Assembly: GCF_900142265.1 (NCBI RefSeq)
Contig: NZ_FRAH01000032.1
Location: 1 to 34,280 of the forward strand
DNA: 34,280 nucleotides
Direction of reading: 5' to 3'
Origin: Anaerotignum lactatifermentans DSM 14214
Lineage (GTDB): Bacteria > Bacillota > Clostridia > Lachnospirales > Anaerotignaceae
The notes beneath the pieces were generated by a model, which made no database searches, was not told where the DNA came from, and saw nothing but the letters and a program-made list of their open reading frames with translations. Made by a program: the position numbers and the translations under genes. Shown here piece after piece: positions 34,086 to 34,280 of the stretch. The stretch's first letter is position 1; each line of letters starts with the position of its first letter.

Positions 34086-34280
34086 ATGGCAAGTATAACA
34101 CAAGATATGAGATACCGTCTATCACTTATTAAATACGCTGAACGATATGGAGTTACCAAAGCGGCCGTAAAATATAAGACCAACCGCCAGTATATTTATC
34201 GCTGGAAAAACCGCTATGATGGCTCTTGGGATTCCCTGCGTGACCGTTCCAGACGTCCCCATTCCCATCCAAATCAGCAT
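34086..34280 (+). mobile_element. Insertion sequence, 5' part of a transposase gene (IS481/IS3-like HTH)
   Basis: The ATG at 34086 follows AAAGGAGC. 65 codons are visible to the window edge: MASITQDMRYRLSLIKYAER, GVTKAAVKYKTNRQYIYRWK, then a basic stretch RDRSRRPHSHPNQH. This is the N-terminal helix-turn-helix of DDE transposases of the IS481/IS3 group; the catalytic domain lies outside. The left end of the element must fall between the rplJ promoter (33943) and 34015; TGTTACAAC at 33992 is one possible terminus. It separates rplJL from whatever lies upstream (rplKA in the standard order). Confidence 0.75.

Overview
The window is a chromosomal segment from a clostridial Firmicute. It carries a complete block of translation and transcription genes on the minus strand, strong GGAGG ribosome binding sites, sigma-A type promoters, an L10-leader attenuator, an acyl-CoA dehydrogenase/EtfBA operon of the butyrate/propionate type, an SLH-domain surface protein and a BlaI/BlaR1-type pair. 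The dehydrogenase N-terminus recalls, from memory only, the propionyl-CoA dehydrogenase (acryloyl-CoA reductase) of Anaerotignum propionicum, so the Lachnospirales/Anaerotignum area is a tentative guess.

Layout. 1-2980: acd-etfB-etfA operon (minus; etfA runs off the left edge) with its own promoter. 2980-3663: AT-rich and without genes. 3664-8435: tuf with its own promoter, and the rpsL-rpsG-fusA operon with its promoter and a structured rpsL-rpsG spacer. 8578-16639: rpoC and rpoB, closed by a strong terminator and driven by a promoter about 450 nt upstream of rpoB, which gives an unusually long folded leader. A candidate short plus-strand RNA lies head-on against that promoter. 16887-19386: queH, a DMT-family exporter and a DUF3885-like gene, each with its own signals on the plus strand. 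19442-19611: a dense array of five hairpins. 19634-22163: a BlaI repressor, an M56 (BlaR1-like) metalloprotease and its apparently frameshifted tail, under a BlaI-type double operator. 22264-29803: an SLH-GH18 surface hydrolase and a coupled pair of an MMPL/RND permease and a huge GLUG/coiled-coil surface protein. 29951-31291: a small self-contained operon of three tandem paralogous two- or three-helix membrane proteins (the third frameshifted) plus an XRE repressor, with repeated palindromic operators on its promoter. 31312-32510: two perfect DnaA boxes and an HTH-plus-helical-repeat regulator. 32570-33943: rplL and rplJ with a 200-nt nested palindrome downstream and a full L10 leader and promoter upstream. 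34015-34280: start of an insertion sequence.

Main points. In most bacteria rplJL and rpoBC form one transcription unit. Here they are about 16.6 kb apart with accessory genes between them, and each half has its own clear promoter. S12 has arginine where the streptomycin-determining Lys88 (E. coli numbering with Met) normally sits. The best candidates for something new are the operator-controlled tandem small-membrane-protein operon, the MMPL plus GLUG/coiled-coil pair with a bactofilin-like tail on the permease, the hairpin array and nested palindromes, and the overlapping rpoB leader/antisense RNA locus. No tRNA, rRNA or CRISPR array was seen.
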